7,086 bases of DNA from CAYFJO01 sp964343305 (GCA_964343305.1 CAYFJO010000528.1:1-7086), one strand, 5' to 3'; positions 1-6,629 are shown, counted from the first letter of the stretch. Made by a program: numbers and translations. The notes: a model not told the origin generated them from the letters alone.

Positions 1-211
1 CGTGGCGGCTCGTCTCGGCGGCGGTGTGGCAGAAGCGGCAATTGATACCGAGTTCGCCCGCGTGCAGGCGATGCGAGTAATCGATTGGCTGCTTCGGCGA
101 ATAGCCCGTTTCATGGTCCGGCAGCCGCCAGCTTGACATGCCGGAGACCAGGGTGATCAGGCCAAAAAACAGACCGATCAGCAGGACAATGGTGATGATT
201 TTTTGTTGCAT
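1..211 (-). CDS. Membrane-anchored multiheme-type cytochrome c, N-terminal part (runs off the window)
   Basis: Only the first 70 codons are present and the gene continues beyond base 1. Residues 5-22 are a hydrophobic signal or anchor helix. A Y-S-H-x-x-H stretch follows (His47, His50), and then the heme c attachment motif CRFCH at residues 58-62. His residues a few positions before a CxxCH are typical of bis-His ligated multiheme cytochromes of the c3/c7 kind and of the pentaheme ActA subunit of alternative complex III. The role is inferred: a periplasm-facing electron carrier exchanging electrons with the quinone pool or with nitrogen-oxide reductases. It lies 46 bases after the second narK gene on the same strand, so it is probably the last visible gene of the nar operon. 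No clear Shine-Dalgarno sequence precedes the ATG. The total heme number cannot be seen. The cytochrome call is firm; the subfamily is not. Confidence 0.8.
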   Translation of the reverse strand, partial: MQQKIITIVLLIGLFFGLITLVSGMSSWRLPDHETGYSPKQPIDYSHRLHAGELGINCRFCHTAAETSRH

Positions 212-225
212 AGGTTTTGGTTTCT

Positions 226-252
226 GTGGGACGGAATGAAATTCCGTCCTAC
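226..252. repeat. GTAGGACGG-family palindrome, single-hairpin copy (narK/cytochrome junction)
   Basis: Arms GTGGGACGGAAT (226-237) and ATTCCGTCCTAC (241-252) pair over 12 positions with one G-T wobble, around a 3-base spacer (GAA). It fills most of the 46-base gap between the second narK stop and the cytochrome start. It matches the ends of the two larger copies at 1905-1953 and 3511-3564 but has only one hairpin. No T-run follows on either strand, so it is not an obvious intrinsic terminator, although the RNA would fold into a stable hairpin. It is probably a REP/BIME-like dispersed element. Confidence 0.8.
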
Positions 253-257
253 GTTCT

Positions 258-1889
258 CTAACATTCAATCTCCGCGTTCTTGCGCGCGTAGTACCACCAG
301 TTCAGCGCCAAGCAAGTGACGTAATACACAGCGAAACCGTACAGTGCGTACTGTGGCGTGCCGGCTTTGATTTGCGTTGCGAAAATCTTCGGAATCAAAA
401 ACGCGCCGTATGCAGCAACGGCCGAAGTCCAGCCAAGCACGGGCCCGGCCTGTTTCTTGTCAAAGATGATGGCGATCATCCGAAACGTGGAGCCGTTGCC
501 AATGCCCGTCGTCGCAAACAGCAAGATGAACAGTAGCAGGAACGGCCAGAAGTAGACCTCGGGCGTCGGCGAGACATTAGCCAGGCCCACCACATACCCA
601 CAGCCAAGAGCCGAACCGATCATGACAATTGTGTCCCAGTGCGTCACACGCGCGCCGCCGAACTTGTCGGACAGCCAGCCGCCGAGCGGCCGAATCGCGG
701 CACCCATCGCGGCGCCCAGGAATGCATATTGCAAAACGTCCGGTGCGTTGTCGTTTTGGATTGCCTCTTCCAGTGCCACGCCGTCGGCATTGACGCGGAT
801 GTAACCAAATACGTCTTTGAGCAACTTCGGAAACGCGTTTGCGTAGCCGATGAACGAACCGAACGTCATCACATACAAATACGTCATGATCCAATTGTGT
901 TTGTTTTGAAAAATCGCGAACTGGTCGACCAGGTTCTCTTTTGTTTCGCGCGGCGTGCAGAATCGCATCAGCACAAGCGTGACCACGATCGCGACGACCA
1001 GGATGACAAAGATCTTGATCAGTTCAGGAAACGCACCCCAGTCCATGATCAGCAGCGCGATACCCACCGCGCCACCGATGAACGCCAGCATCTCCAGCCA
1101 AATAAACTTGCCGACGGCCACCGGCGTCGAGCCGCACCTGTGCATCGGCAGGTTGTTCATCCATAGCCACGCCAGGATGGCAAAGAAGCCGAGCACCGGC
1201 ACCCAGACGAAACCCGCGTTCTGAATCCAGATCGGTACCAGGTCGCCCCCACGGCTGATCATGTGCGAGCCGCCGCCGAAGATGCCAATCGTGATGATCC
1301 ACGGGATGGTCAGTTGCATTACGGCAACGCCCAGGTTTCCGAGCCCAGCGTTGAGGCCCAGCGAAAGGCCTTGCACTCGTTTGGGAAAAAAGAAACTGAT
1401 GTTCGACATGCTCGATGCGAACGCGCCGCCGCCAACCCCCGACAAGGCCGCGAGCACGACGTAAGTCATGAAGTTGTCTTTCGATGGATCAAGCAAGGCG
1501 AATCCGGTGCCCAGCGCGGGTAGGATCAGCAGCATGGTCGTCATCGCTTTGACGTTGCGGCCGCCGCAGATCGCGATCATAAACGAGTTAGGAATTCGCG
1601 TGGTTGCTCCCATCAGACCGGCGACAGCGGGCAACGTGTAAAGCAACGCCTTGTAATCGTTGCCGGTCAGCGGCTCGCCGCCGTTGCCGAACGAGAAGTT
1701 GAACATCTCGGGATTCTGGTCGTGGATCGACTGCATCAACCCGACGATCACGCCCCAATAGATCCACACCGCAAACGCCAGCAACAGATTGGGGATCGAG
1801 ATCCACAAGTTGCGATTGGCGATCGCCTTGCCGGTCGAATCCCAAAAGCCTTCGTCTTCAACGTCCCATTTTTCAGGTGTCGCTGCCAT
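258..1889 (-). CDS. narK: NarK-type nitrate/nitrite transporter (MFS, NNP family), second of two, probably 14 TM
   Basis: A 543-residue major facilitator of the nitrate/nitrite porter family, located in the inner membrane. Arg98 (in TRIPNSF) and Arg400 (in IRPLGGWLSDKFGGAR) match the two substrate-binding arginines of E. coli NarK (Arg89, Arg305). The first nitrate signature is GLNAGLGNLGV at about 178-188, and the second half carries the GNGSTFRM signature. These motifs resemble the NarK2/NarU nitrate-nitrite antiporter type, so nitrite export coupled to nitrate import is the likely role (inference). It is about 80 residues longer than E. coli NarK. The extra length includes two predicted helices (about 262-282 and 288-308) in what is normally the cytoplasmic loop between TM6 and TM7. 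The reading frame is open to 1922, but the first 11 codons of that version (MGNPSYRKRNL) lie in a repeat. The ATG at 1889 has AAGGA five bases upstream and is preferred. It follows the other narK by 66 bases. Confidence 0.92.
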   Translation of the reverse strand: MAATPEKWDVEDEGFWDSTGKAIANRNLWISIPNLLLAFAVWIYWGVIVGLMQSIHDQNPEMFNFSFGNGGEPLTGNDYKALLYTLPAVAGLMGATTRIPNSFMIAICGGRNVKAMTTMLLILPALGTGFALLDPSKDNFMTYVVLAALSGVGGGAFASSMSNISFFFPKRVQGLSLGLNAGLGNLGVAVMQLTIPWIITIGIFGGGSHMISRGGDLVPIWIQNAGFVWVPVLGFFAILAWLWMNNLPMHRCGSTPVAVGKFIWLEMLAFIGGAVGIALLIMDWGAFPELIKIFVILVVAIVVTLVLMRFCTPRETKENLVDQFAIFQNKHNWIMTYLYVMTFGSFIGYANAFPKLLKDVFGYIRVNADGVALEEAIQNDNAPDVLQYAFLGAAMGAAIRPLGGWLSDKFGGARVTHWDTIVMIGSALGCGYVVGLANVSPTPEVYFWPFLLLFILLFATTGIGNGSTFRMIAIIFDKKQAGPVLGWTSAVAAYGAFLIPKIFATQIKAGTPQYALYGFAVYYVTCLALNWWYYARKNAEIEC

Positions 1890-1894
1890 GAGGT

Positions 1895-1899
1895 TCCTT
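1895..1899 (-). promoter_or_regulatory. Ribosome binding site that fixes the start of the second narK
   Basis: On the minus strand AAGGA lies five bases before the ATG at 1889, between that ATG and the palindromic repeat. It supports this start over the upstream ATG at 1922, which sits inside the repeat. Confidence 0.7.
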
Positions 1900-1904
1900 T
1901 TTCT

Positions 1905-1953
1905 GTAGGACGGATTTCCCATCCGTCCGCGTCGGAATAGAATTCCGACCTAC
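1905..1953. repeat. GTAGGACGG-family palindrome, two-hairpin copy (narK/narK junction)
   Basis: Two hairpins lie side by side. The first pairs GGACGGAT (1908-1915) with ATCCGTCC (1921-1928) around TTCCC. The second pairs GTCGGAAT (1931-1938) with ATTCCGAC (1942-1949) around AGA. The outermost GTAGG (1905-1909) and CCTAC (1949-1953) are also complementary, so the whole unit can fold as a cruciform. It occupies most of the 66-base gap between the two narK genes. Its structure matches the copy at 3511-3564 although the stem sequences differ. It is a likely REP-doublet or MITE-like non-coding element. Confidence 0.85.
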
Positions 1954-1955
1954 AT

Positions 1956-3491
1956 TTACTCGATCCGCCGGTGAATCTCCGGCGCTTCCTTTTTCATCAT
2001 TTGTTGAATCACCAGATGCATCCAAACCAGGCACACCAGCACAAGCACGGCGAAGAACATCCAGCACGATGTCCACAGGCCGGTGGCATTCAACAGGTAT
2101 CCGAAGATCACCGGACAAATGAATCCGCCCAGTCCACCTAGCACGCCAACGATTCCGCCAACGACACCGACGTCTGTTGGAAAATAGTCCGGGATGTGCT
2201 TATACACGGCCGCTTTACCGATGCCCATCACCGCGCCGATGATCAGACTTAACACGGTGAAGACCCAAATGTTCGCTTGGAAAAATATCTGTGTTACACC
2301 GCGGGCGAGCAGCTCCTTCTTAGCAACCGACTGGCCTTCCTCAACGGCCGCTTCTTGCCACGACATTGATCGCGGCAGAATCAAGACACCCTTAGAACGA
2401 TCTTCCTCTGATACCAGTTCACCTTCTCTGCGTTTCAGTTTGTACGGAGTTTTCTTGCCGCCTTTCGATTCGACGACAATTTTGTCTTCGGTCACCGACA
2501 GGACAGTGCCAGCCGATTTCGACATCACGCCACTTCCTGGTGCATGGATGTCCATCTGCGGCACGATTAGCAATAGGCAACAGATCAGCGAAGAACCCAG
2601 CACCCAATACATCACCGAGCGAGCGCCAAAGACGTCGGACATCCAACCGCCCAGCGCACGAATCACACCGGACGGAAGACTGTTGCACGAGGCCAACAGA
2701 CCGGCCAGCACAACCGTCGTGCCGTAGGCGTTGACATAGTAGGGCACCAACCATTGGGCCAGGGCCACGAAACCGCCGAACACGAAGAAATAGTACAAAC
2801 CAAATCGCCACACTCGCAGGCTCTTTAGTGGTTGAAGTCTTTCGACGAGAGTCTTGGTCGCGCTGCCCGGTGGCAAACGTTTCGTCGTCGTCAACAGAAA
2901 CACGATGCCGGTGACAACCAACGCCGCCGCGTAAAACTTTGGCAGGTGTCGCCAGCCTTCGATGTTCTCGCCGTTGTTGGTTAGCCAATTCAGCAGCGTC
3001 GGTGCACCAAACGTTGTCAGTGCGGCGCCGGCGTTGCCCGCTCCAAAGATTCCAAGTGCTGTTCCTTGCTGGCTCTTGGGAAACCAAACGGACGTGTAGG
3101 CAATCCCCACTGCGAAACTAGTTCCACAGAACCCGAAACCCAGTCCAGCCGCGAAGAACTGCCAGTAGGTGTCGCAGAAGCTGACGGCGTACATGGGAAA
3201 GGCGCAGACGATCAACAGCCAACCGTAAACAATTCGCCCGCCCCATTTGTCGGTCGCCACGCCGAGCGGCAAGCGGAAGATCGCCCCGGTCAAGACCGGG
3301 ATGCCGATCAGCCAACCCATCTCCTTCGGGCCCCAATCGTGGACGCCGTTGTCGACGAGGAACGTGATCAACACACCGTTCATCATCCACGCTGCAAAGC
3401 AAATCGTGAATGCAAACGTGTTCATCCCCAAGATCCACCACGCCTGGCTTTTTTCTTCCGGTGACAGATCTTCGTTCATTGTGTCGGACAT
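1956..3491 (-). CDS. narK: NarK-type nitrate transporter (MFS, NNP family), first of two, with a soluble insert in the TM9-TM10 loop
   Basis: A 511-residue inner-membrane nitrate/nitrite porter with 12 predicted helices. Arg73 (in FRLPLG) and Arg278 (in VIRALGGWMSD) match the two nitrate-binding arginines of NarK. MFS motif A-like loops are at 77-86 and 281-291. The nitrate signatures are GIFGAGNAGAA at 147-157 and the glycine-rich stretch at about 442-460. It resembles the NarK1 (nitrate/proton symport) type, so nitrate uptake is the likely role (inference). Residues 312-402 are an unusual polar insert between TM9 and TM10, predicted periplasmic. Within it, 326-352 looks like paired beta strands, and EEGQSVAKKELLARG (384-398) looks like a barrel-sandwich motif. 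The frame is open to 3527, but the first 12 codons of that version arise from a repeat. ATG 3491 is preferred, though its Shine-Dalgarno is weak; Met5 (3479) is an alternative. It lies 87 bases downstream of narI. Confidence 0.92.
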   Translation of the reverse strand: MSDTMNEDLSPEEKSQAWWILGMNTFAFTICFAAWMMNGVLITFLVDNGVHDWGPKEMGWLIGIPVLTGAIFRLPLGVATDKWGGRIVYGWLLIVCAFPMYAVSFCDTYWQFFAAGLGFGFCGTSFAVGIAYTSVWFPKSQQGTALGIFGAGNAGAALTTFGAPTLLNWLTNNGENIEGWRHLPKFYAAALVVTGIVFLLTTTKRLPPGSATKTLVERLQPLKSLRVWRFGLYYFFVFGGFVALAQWLVPYYVNAYGTTVVLAGLLASCNSLPSGVIRALGGWMSDVFGARSVMYWVLGSSLICCLLLIVPQMDIHAPGSGVMSKSAGTVLSVTEDKIVVESKGGKKTPYKLKRREGELVSEEDRSKGVLILPRSMSWQEAAVEEGQSVAKKELLARGVTQIFFQANIWVFTVLSLIIGAVMGIGKAAVYKHIPDYFPTDVGVVGGIVGVLGGLGGFICPVIFGYLLNATGLWTSCWMFFAVLVLVCLVWMHLVIQQMMKKEAPEIHRRIE

Positions 3492-3510
3492 GATTTTGTT
3501 TCGCTTTCCC

Positions 3511-3564
3511 GTAGGACGGTTTTTCAAACCGTCCAGTGTGCGACGGATTGGAAATCCGTCCTAC
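3511..3564. repeat. GTAGGACGG-family palindrome, two-hairpin copy (narI/narK junction)
   Basis: The ends are perfect 9-base inverted repeats, GTAGGACGG (3511-3519) and CCGTCCTAC (3556-3564). Inside, hairpin one pairs GGACGGTTT (3514-3522) with AAACCGTCC (3526-3534) around TTC. Hairpin two pairs GACGGATT (3542-3549) with AATCCGTC (3553-3560) around GGA. It is the most complete of the three family members in the window and fills most of the narI/narK gap. On the plus strand it is followed by six A's; on the minus strand the transcript has no U-run after it, so a terminator for the nar operon is unlikely. Confidence 0.85.
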
Positions 3565-3578
3565 AAAAAATCAATCAA

Positions 3579-4247
3579 TCATTTCCGTCCGTACCAACGG
3601 ACAACTTGCGGCTTGCGCCAAAGATAGGGATTCGGAATTACCAACAGGTGAACAAGGCGTGTAAAGGGGAAAAATCCAATCGTGAGAAATGCCAGCACAA
3701 TGTGGAACTTGACCAAATGCGGCATGGCCGTGACGTAGGTGATGTCCGGGTTCAGCGCGAAGATCGACCACAAGTATGGCGACAGATTCGACGCGAACCA
3801 GGAGGATCCCCACGGGTAAAACATCGCCATGCTGATACCGCTGACCGTCTGCACCAGCAGGATTCCAAACAGCACCCAGTCGGTGATCGTGGTGACTCGG
3901 CGAACCTTCAAAAAGGTTGCCCGCCGCACGATGAGGCCCACTAAACCGATGAGCGTCAACAACCCAAAGACCAGCGCCGAGATTTCCAGGACATAAAGCC
4001 GCAACGGATGGCTGTTCCACGCCAAAACGCCGCGCGGAATCAGAAACGCAATTAGGTGTCCAGCAGTAATCGCGAGGATGCCGTAATGAAACGGTACGGT
4101 CGCCCAGAAATGGCTTTTGTTTTCGAGGAATTGGCTCGACAGGCTGGAATACGAATACGATTGCGCGCGGTATCGATAGACCGTCATCAAGAAGAAAGTG
4201 AACAGGCAGATGTACGGGAGCACGACAAACAGAAACTGGTTACTCAT
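3579..4247 (-). CDS. narI: Respiratory nitrate reductase gamma subunit, diheme cytochrome b
   Basis: NarI anchors the nitrate reductase to the inner membrane, oxidises quinol and passes electrons through two b hemes to NarH. The protein has 222 residues, close to the 225 of E. coli NarI, with five predicted helices. All four heme ligands are visible: His54 and His64 (10 apart) and His182 and His200 (18 apart), the same spacings as His56/66 and His187/205 in E. coli. The frame is open up to 4310, but the ATG at 4247 is chosen because it is preceded by a strong GGGAGG and begins the typical N-terminal helix (MSNQFLF). Its first 8 bases overlap the end of narJ, implying translational coupling. 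It ends 87 bases before the first narK. Confidence 0.96.
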   Translation of the reverse strand: MSNQFLFVVLPYICLFTFFLMTVYRYRAQSYSYSSLSSQFLENKSHFWATVPFHYGILAITAGHLIAFLIPRGVLAWNSHPLRLYVLEISALVFGLLTLIGLVGLIVRRATFLKVRRVTTITDWVLFGILLVQTVSGISMAMFYPWGSSWFASNLSPYLWSIFALNPDITYVTAMPHLVKFHIVLAFLTIGFFPFTRLVHLLVIPNPYLWRKPQVVRWYGRK

Positions 4248-4947
4248 GATTTCCTCCCTGGCAAGCGCGCGGCGTTGGTATATCCGCACCGCTGTCGCCT
4301 CGAGTCTCAAGCTCTACTAACTCGACCGGTTCACAACCACCGCACGGCATTGGAAAATCTCGCAGTGGGTCGCCTTGTGGCGGCGCGAGCGAGACGGGCG
4401 CTCCGGTTTCGTCATGGCCGGATGATTCCGCGCGGCCAAATTCGTGTTCCAGCACGAGCACCAGACAGCGCAGAACGTGCCGATACGGGCTTTCCGCGCC
4501 GTCCAGCGCCGCGTGCATCTTGTCGACGGCGGCTTGCACGCAGGCATGCACGAAGCGCTGGGCGTCTTGATGCGGCATGACCGCAATCAGCGCAAGAACA
4601 TGAGCGATGTGGTCCGGCAGTTCGGCCGACTCCTCCAGGCCCCGGTCACGCATCTCCGCGCGGAGCCGCACCAGCAATAGGCCCCGCGTGTATTCTTCGC
4701 CGAACAAGTGCCAGCCGATTTCCAACGCGCAGGCCGGGTTAATGTCGAACGTGCGGGCATAGATTTCTTCCAGCTCATCCGTTTCGCGCGGTTCAACGAA
4801 CGCGCCGAACTCGGCCATGCACTTCGCGGCTTCCGGCAACTCCGATTGCAGGATGACGTACAGCAACTCGGCCGCTTCGACGTAGGTCTCGGTCGGGTAG
4901 CTGAGCAGCCGGGCAAGCGCTTCAAGCGTTTGACTGCGGTGCGACAT
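4240..4947 (-). CDS. narJ: Nitrate reductase molybdenum cofactor assembly chaperone
   Basis: NarJ is a cytoplasmic chaperone of the NarJ/DmsD/TorD group. It binds apo-NarG and allows cofactor insertion before the NarGH complex docks on NarI; it is not part of the final enzyme. The 235 residues match the usual length (236 in E. coli). The conserved core is at about 58-95 (ELEEIYARTFD, then a WHLFGEEYTRG segment), with helices before and after. The last 60 residues are Pro/Gly/acid-rich and probably flexible. They include a C-G-G-C pair (Cys202, Cys205), which could be a metal or redox site, though that is speculation. The start overlaps the narH stop by one base (TAATG) and has AGGAGG eight bases upstream inside narH. 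The stop overlaps the narI start. Confidence 0.95.
   Translation of the reverse strand: MSHRSQTLEALARLLSYPTETYVEAAELLYVILQSELPEAAKCMAEFGAFVEPRETDELEEIYARTFDINPACALEIGWHLFGEEYTRGLLLVRLRAEMRDRGLEESAELPDHIAHVLALIAVMPHQDAQRFVHACVQAAVDKMHAALDGAESPYRHVLRCLVLVLEHEFGRAESSGHDETGAPVSLAPPQGDPLRDFPMPCGGCEPVELVELETRGDSGADIPTPRACQGGNHE
4253..4258 (-). promoter_or_regulatory. Strong ribosome binding site for narI inside narJ
   Basis: The minus strand reads GGGAGG five bases before the narI ATG at 4247. It is within the last codons of narJ and decides the narI start against the upstream in-frame ATG at 4310. Confidence 0.85.
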
Positions 4948-6440
4948 TACAGGCCCCTCCTCGGTCCGCCGACAAAACCAAAGCCAATGTCCCTACGGTG
5001 TTCATGCGGGTCCTTGATCATCTCGATCGCCTGCTCGCGATACATCGGCGGGATCACGAACCGGTCATCAAAGGTGCATAGCGCCGTAAGCCGGTAGATT
5101 TCGTCAGCTTCTTCTGCCGAGCAGTCAGCCTCGCGCAACATCCGGTCAACCGTTTCTCGATCAACGTCGCCCACCGTCTCGGCGCGGCGGTGCCAGCGGA
5201 CCGCCATCTGCTTGGCCAGCGCATATCGCACGACGCCCTCGTGGCCGGCCCCCAGCAGGTTGGCCAGAAACTTCATCGGCACGCGGGCGTTGTCGATGTC
5301 GTGAAACAGATTGTCCGTTGCATGATGGATCGTGTCCTCTTCGCGACTGGCCAACACGGGCGACATCGGCGGTACGTAGAAAAGCATTGGCAGCGTACGG
5401 TACTCGATGTGCGGCGGCAGCGCGATTTTCCATTTCATCACGAACTGGTACACGGGTGATCGCTGCGCCGCGTCGATCACGCCCTCCGGGATGCCGTTGC
5501 GCTCAGCCTCGGCGATGACCTTTGGATCGAACGGGTCAAGGATCATGTCGCGGTGGCCTTCGACCAACTCGTCGTCCGGCAGCTTGGCGACCTCTTCCAG
5601 TCGCTCGGCGTCGTACAGCAACACGCCCAAATAGCGAATCCGCCCGACGCAAGAATGAAAGCAGGCCGGCGCCTGTCCCGTTTCCAACCGCGGAAAACAG
5701 AGAATGCATTTTTCCGATTTGCCCCAGAACCAATTGAAATACGTCTTCTTGTAGGGGCATGCCGCCACGCACGATCGCCAGGCTCGGCACTTCTTCTGGT
5801 CAATCAGCACGATGCCGTCTTCGCCGCGCTTGTACAACGCGCCGGACGGACACGCCGCCACGCAACATGGATTCAAGCAGTGATTGCAAATCCGCGGCAG
5901 ATAAAAGAACACCAATCGCTCGACGCTGCTAAGCTGCATCCGCTGCTGCTCGGTCAGGCCTTCCAGATTCGGATCGTTTTCCGCATAAATCGGCGACCCG
6001 CCCAGATCGTCGTCCCAGTTTGGGCCGGACTGCACATCGATCACCTCGCCGGTGATTTTCGAAATTGGCATCGCCGTCGGCTGATCGGCACCTTCCGGGG
6101 CGTTGAACAGGTTCTGATAGTCGTACGTCCACGGCTCGTAATAGTCGTCCATACTGGGCATGTGCGGGTTGTGAAAAATGTTGGGCACAACCTTCGCCTT
6201 GCCCGTCGATTTGATTTCGAGCTTGCCGTTGCCGTTGGTTTCCCAACCGCCCTTGTACTTTTCCTGATCCTCCCACTTGGTCGGATACCCCGTGCCCGGT
6301 TTGGTTTCGACGTTGTTCCACCACATGTACCCTGTGCCTTTGCGGTCGGTCCACACGTTCTTGCAAGCGATGCTACACGTGTGACAGCCGATGCACTTGT
6401 CCAGGTGGAAAACCATGGAAACTTGTGATCGAACATTCAT
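4947..6440 (-). CDS. narH: Respiratory nitrate reductase beta subunit, Fe-S electron transfer protein
   Basis: NarH carries electrons from the NarI hemes to the NarG active site on the cytoplasmic face of the membrane. The 497 residues are close to E. coli NarH (512). Four ferredoxin-like cysteine groups are visible: C16-C19-C22-C26; C185-C188-C193-C197; C218-W221-C224-C228; and C245-C248-C260-C264. Trp221 replaces a cysteine in the third group, as in E. coli NarH (CRGWRLC), and marks the [3Fe-4S] cluster. This points to a quinol-oxidising nitrate reductase rather than a nitrite oxidoreductase beta subunit. There is no signal peptide, as expected. The start at 6440 (MNVRSQVSMVFHLDKC) fits the family; a weak GGA precedes it. 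It lies 190 bases after narG, an unusually wide gap, and its stop overlaps the narJ start by one base. Confidence 0.97.
   Translation of the reverse strand: MNVRSQVSMVFHLDKCIGCHTCSIACKNVWTDRKGTGYMWWNNVETKPGTGYPTKWEDQEKYKGGWETNGNGKLEIKSTGKAKVVPNIFHNPHMPSMDDYYEPWTYDYQNLFNAPEGADQPTAMPISKITGEVIDVQSGPNWDDDLGGSPIYAENDPNLEGLTEQQRMQLSSVERLVFFYLPRICNHCLNPCCVAACPSGALYKRGEDGIVLIDQKKCRAWRSCVAACPYKKTYFNWFWGKSEKCILCFPRLETGQAPACFHSCVGRIRYLGVLLYDAERLEEVAKLPDDELVEGHRDMILDPFDPKVIAEAERNGIPEGVIDAAQRSPVYQFVMKWKIALPPHIEYRTLPMLFYVPPMSPVLASREEDTIHHATDNLFHDIDNARVPMKFLANLLGAGHEGVVRYALAKQMAVRWHRRAETVGDVDRETVDRMLREADCSAEEADEIYRLTALCTFDDRFVIPPMYREQAIEMIKDPHEHRRDIGFGFVGGPRRGL
4956..4961 (-). promoter_or_regulatory. Strong ribosome binding site for narJ inside narH
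   Basis: The minus strand reads AGGAGG eight bases before the narJ ATG at 4947, within the last codons of narH. With the TAATG stop/start overlap it supports coupled translation of narH and narJ. Confidence 0.8.
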
Positions 6441-6475
6441 GTTTGGTTCCAGTCGTTCAATTGCTCGCGGTTGGC

Positions 6476-6629
6476 AAAACTCGAAACTCGAAACAAATTC
6501 AAAATCGAAATTTCAAATGTCAAAAACGAGGAAATGCTTGAAGGATTCGAGCTGCGGTTTTAGATTTCGTATTTGGATATTTGAATTTGTTTCGTATTTC
6601 GTATTTCGAGTTTCGAGTTTCGAGTTTCT
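6476..6629. repeat. A+T-rich imperfect inverted repeat built of 7-base units, in the narG/narH gap
   Basis: The left arm starts with CGAAACT-type heptads (about 6477-6492). The right arm (about 6588-6627) is a run of 7-base units: GTATTTC twice, then GAGTTTC three times. A perfect 14-base inverted pair, CGAAACAAATTCAA (6489-6502) and TTGAATTTGTTTCG (6581-6594), joins the arms, and outer heptads are also complementary (AAACTCGAAACTCGAAA against TTTCGAGTTTCGAGTTT). The centre (about 6527-6556) is unpaired and less A+T-rich. It begins right beside the narG stop codon and fills most of the gap. No coding potential is seen. It looks like a MITE-like or expanded heptamer intergenic element; similar 'CGAAAT/CGAAAC' blocks are familiar from Planctomycete and anammox genomes (memory, not searched). 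Confidence 0.8.

Noticed and set aside
2194..2727. 177-codon plus-strand open frame opposite the first narK, overlapping the unusual insert
   Set aside because: The minus-strand frame is continuous across the insert with normal codon use, and the plus-strand product shows no family features, so it is a shadow.
3511..3564. Intrinsic terminator for narGHJI or for a plus-strand transcript
   Set aside because: Stable hairpins are present, but the minus-strand RNA lacks a following U-run, and the plus-strand side has A's rather than T's. The same element recurs at other junctions, so a repeat is the better reading.
5553..6428. Long open frame (291 codons) on the plus strand opposite narH
   Set aside because: It is the antisense shadow of narH, whose Fe-S motifs are unmistakable. 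The antisense product is rich in Arg/His/Ala with no recognisable domain.
4947..6440. Nitrite oxidoreductase (NxrB) instead of NarH
   Set aside because: The Trp in the third cluster motif, the length, and the neighbouring narJ and canonical four-His narI all fit a standard quinol-oxidising nitrate reductase.
6476..6629. CRISPR-like array because of short direct repeats
   Set aside because: The units are 7 bases, contiguous and without spacers, and they form an inverted arrangement, unlike CRISPR repeats.
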